Shown here one piece after another: positions 6,481 to 6,555 of a stretch of DNA of 6,555 nt. Source of the DNA: Lachnospiraceae bacterium. Lineage in GTDB: Bacteria; Bacillota; Clostridia; Lachnospirales; Lachnospiraceae. The stretch spans positions 1 to 6,555 of the forward strand of contig CAAEHZ010000511.1 in assembly GCA_900755865.1 (NCBI GenBank). The letters run 5' to 3'. Both the position numbers and the translations under genes were made by a program. A model generated the notes under the pieces. The model ran no database searches, was not told the origin of the DNA, and was given only the letters and a program-made list of their open reading frames with translations. Positions within the stretch are counted from its first letter, which is position 1. Each line of letters begins with the position of its first letter.

Positions 6481-6541
6481 CATGAACATATTTGCGAGCA
6501 GAAATCATGCTTGCATGATTTTGCGAAGAAATATGTTCATG
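6481..6541 (+). repeat. Long perfect palindrome, probable REP-like hairpin
   Basis: The outer arms CATGAACATATTT (6481-6493) and AAATATGTTCATG (6529-6541) are perfectly complementary over 13 bp. Inside, AAATCATGC (6502-6510) pairs with GCATGATTT (6513-6521) over 9 bp with a tiny TT loop. The two internal bulges carry a near direct repeat, TTTGCGA(GC)AGAAAT. No T-tract follows, so it is not a standard terminator. The form suggests a dispersed intergenic palindrome or an mRNA processing or stabilising hairpin 9 nt after the PBP stop. Repeat status cannot be shown from one copy. Confidence 0.75.
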
Positions 6542-6555
6542 AGAAGAGCGCCGGA

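Noticed and set aside
6481..6541. Terminator after the PBP gene
   Set aside because: The palindrome is long, but AT-rich in its outer stem and followed by GAGAAGAGCGCC rather than a T-tract.

Overview
The window reads as a Firmicutes chromosome segment, most likely Clostridia and probably Lachnospiraceae. The evidence is strong AGGAGG-type ribosome binding sites, moderate GC content with AT-rich intergenic DNA, a Gram-positive-style mraZ-rsmH-ftsL-pbp order, and protein variants such as the Cys-rich loop in RsmH and the long insertion in the penicillin-binding protein. The family assignment is inference from protein style, not from a database search. All genes are on the + strand and the DNA is almost fully coding.

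Left part (1-2097): ychF, a translation-associated P-loop ATPase, is followed after a short spacer by lgt, the prolipoprotein diacylglyceryl transferase. I see no terminator between them, so they may be co-transcribed. Two consecutive intrinsic terminators (about 2131-2172 and 2185-2235) close this unit.

Right part (about 2250 to the end): this is the start of a division and cell wall (dcw) operon. A sigma-A-type promoter, which carries two palindromes, is followed by GTGGGATGAA boxes that look like the operator for the first gene product, MraZ. Next come mraZ, rsmH (16S rRNA C1402 N4-methyltransferase), a membrane-anchored FtsL-like coiled-coil protein, and a class B penicillin-binding protein (FtsI/PBP2B/SpoVD type). 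The genes are tightly packed: the rsmH Shine-Dalgarno overlaps the mraZ stop, and the PBP starts with TTG overlapping the ftsL stop. MraZ would autoregulate the operon. FtsL and the PBP would act together at the septum, where the PBP cross-links peptidoglycan.

The window ends just after the PBP in a long perfect palindrome without a T-tract. This looks more like a dispersed REP-type hairpin than a terminator. The gene content is conserved housekeeping. I find no new multi-gene system; the points worth a second look are the mraZ leader, the terminal palindrome and some lineage-specific protein variations.
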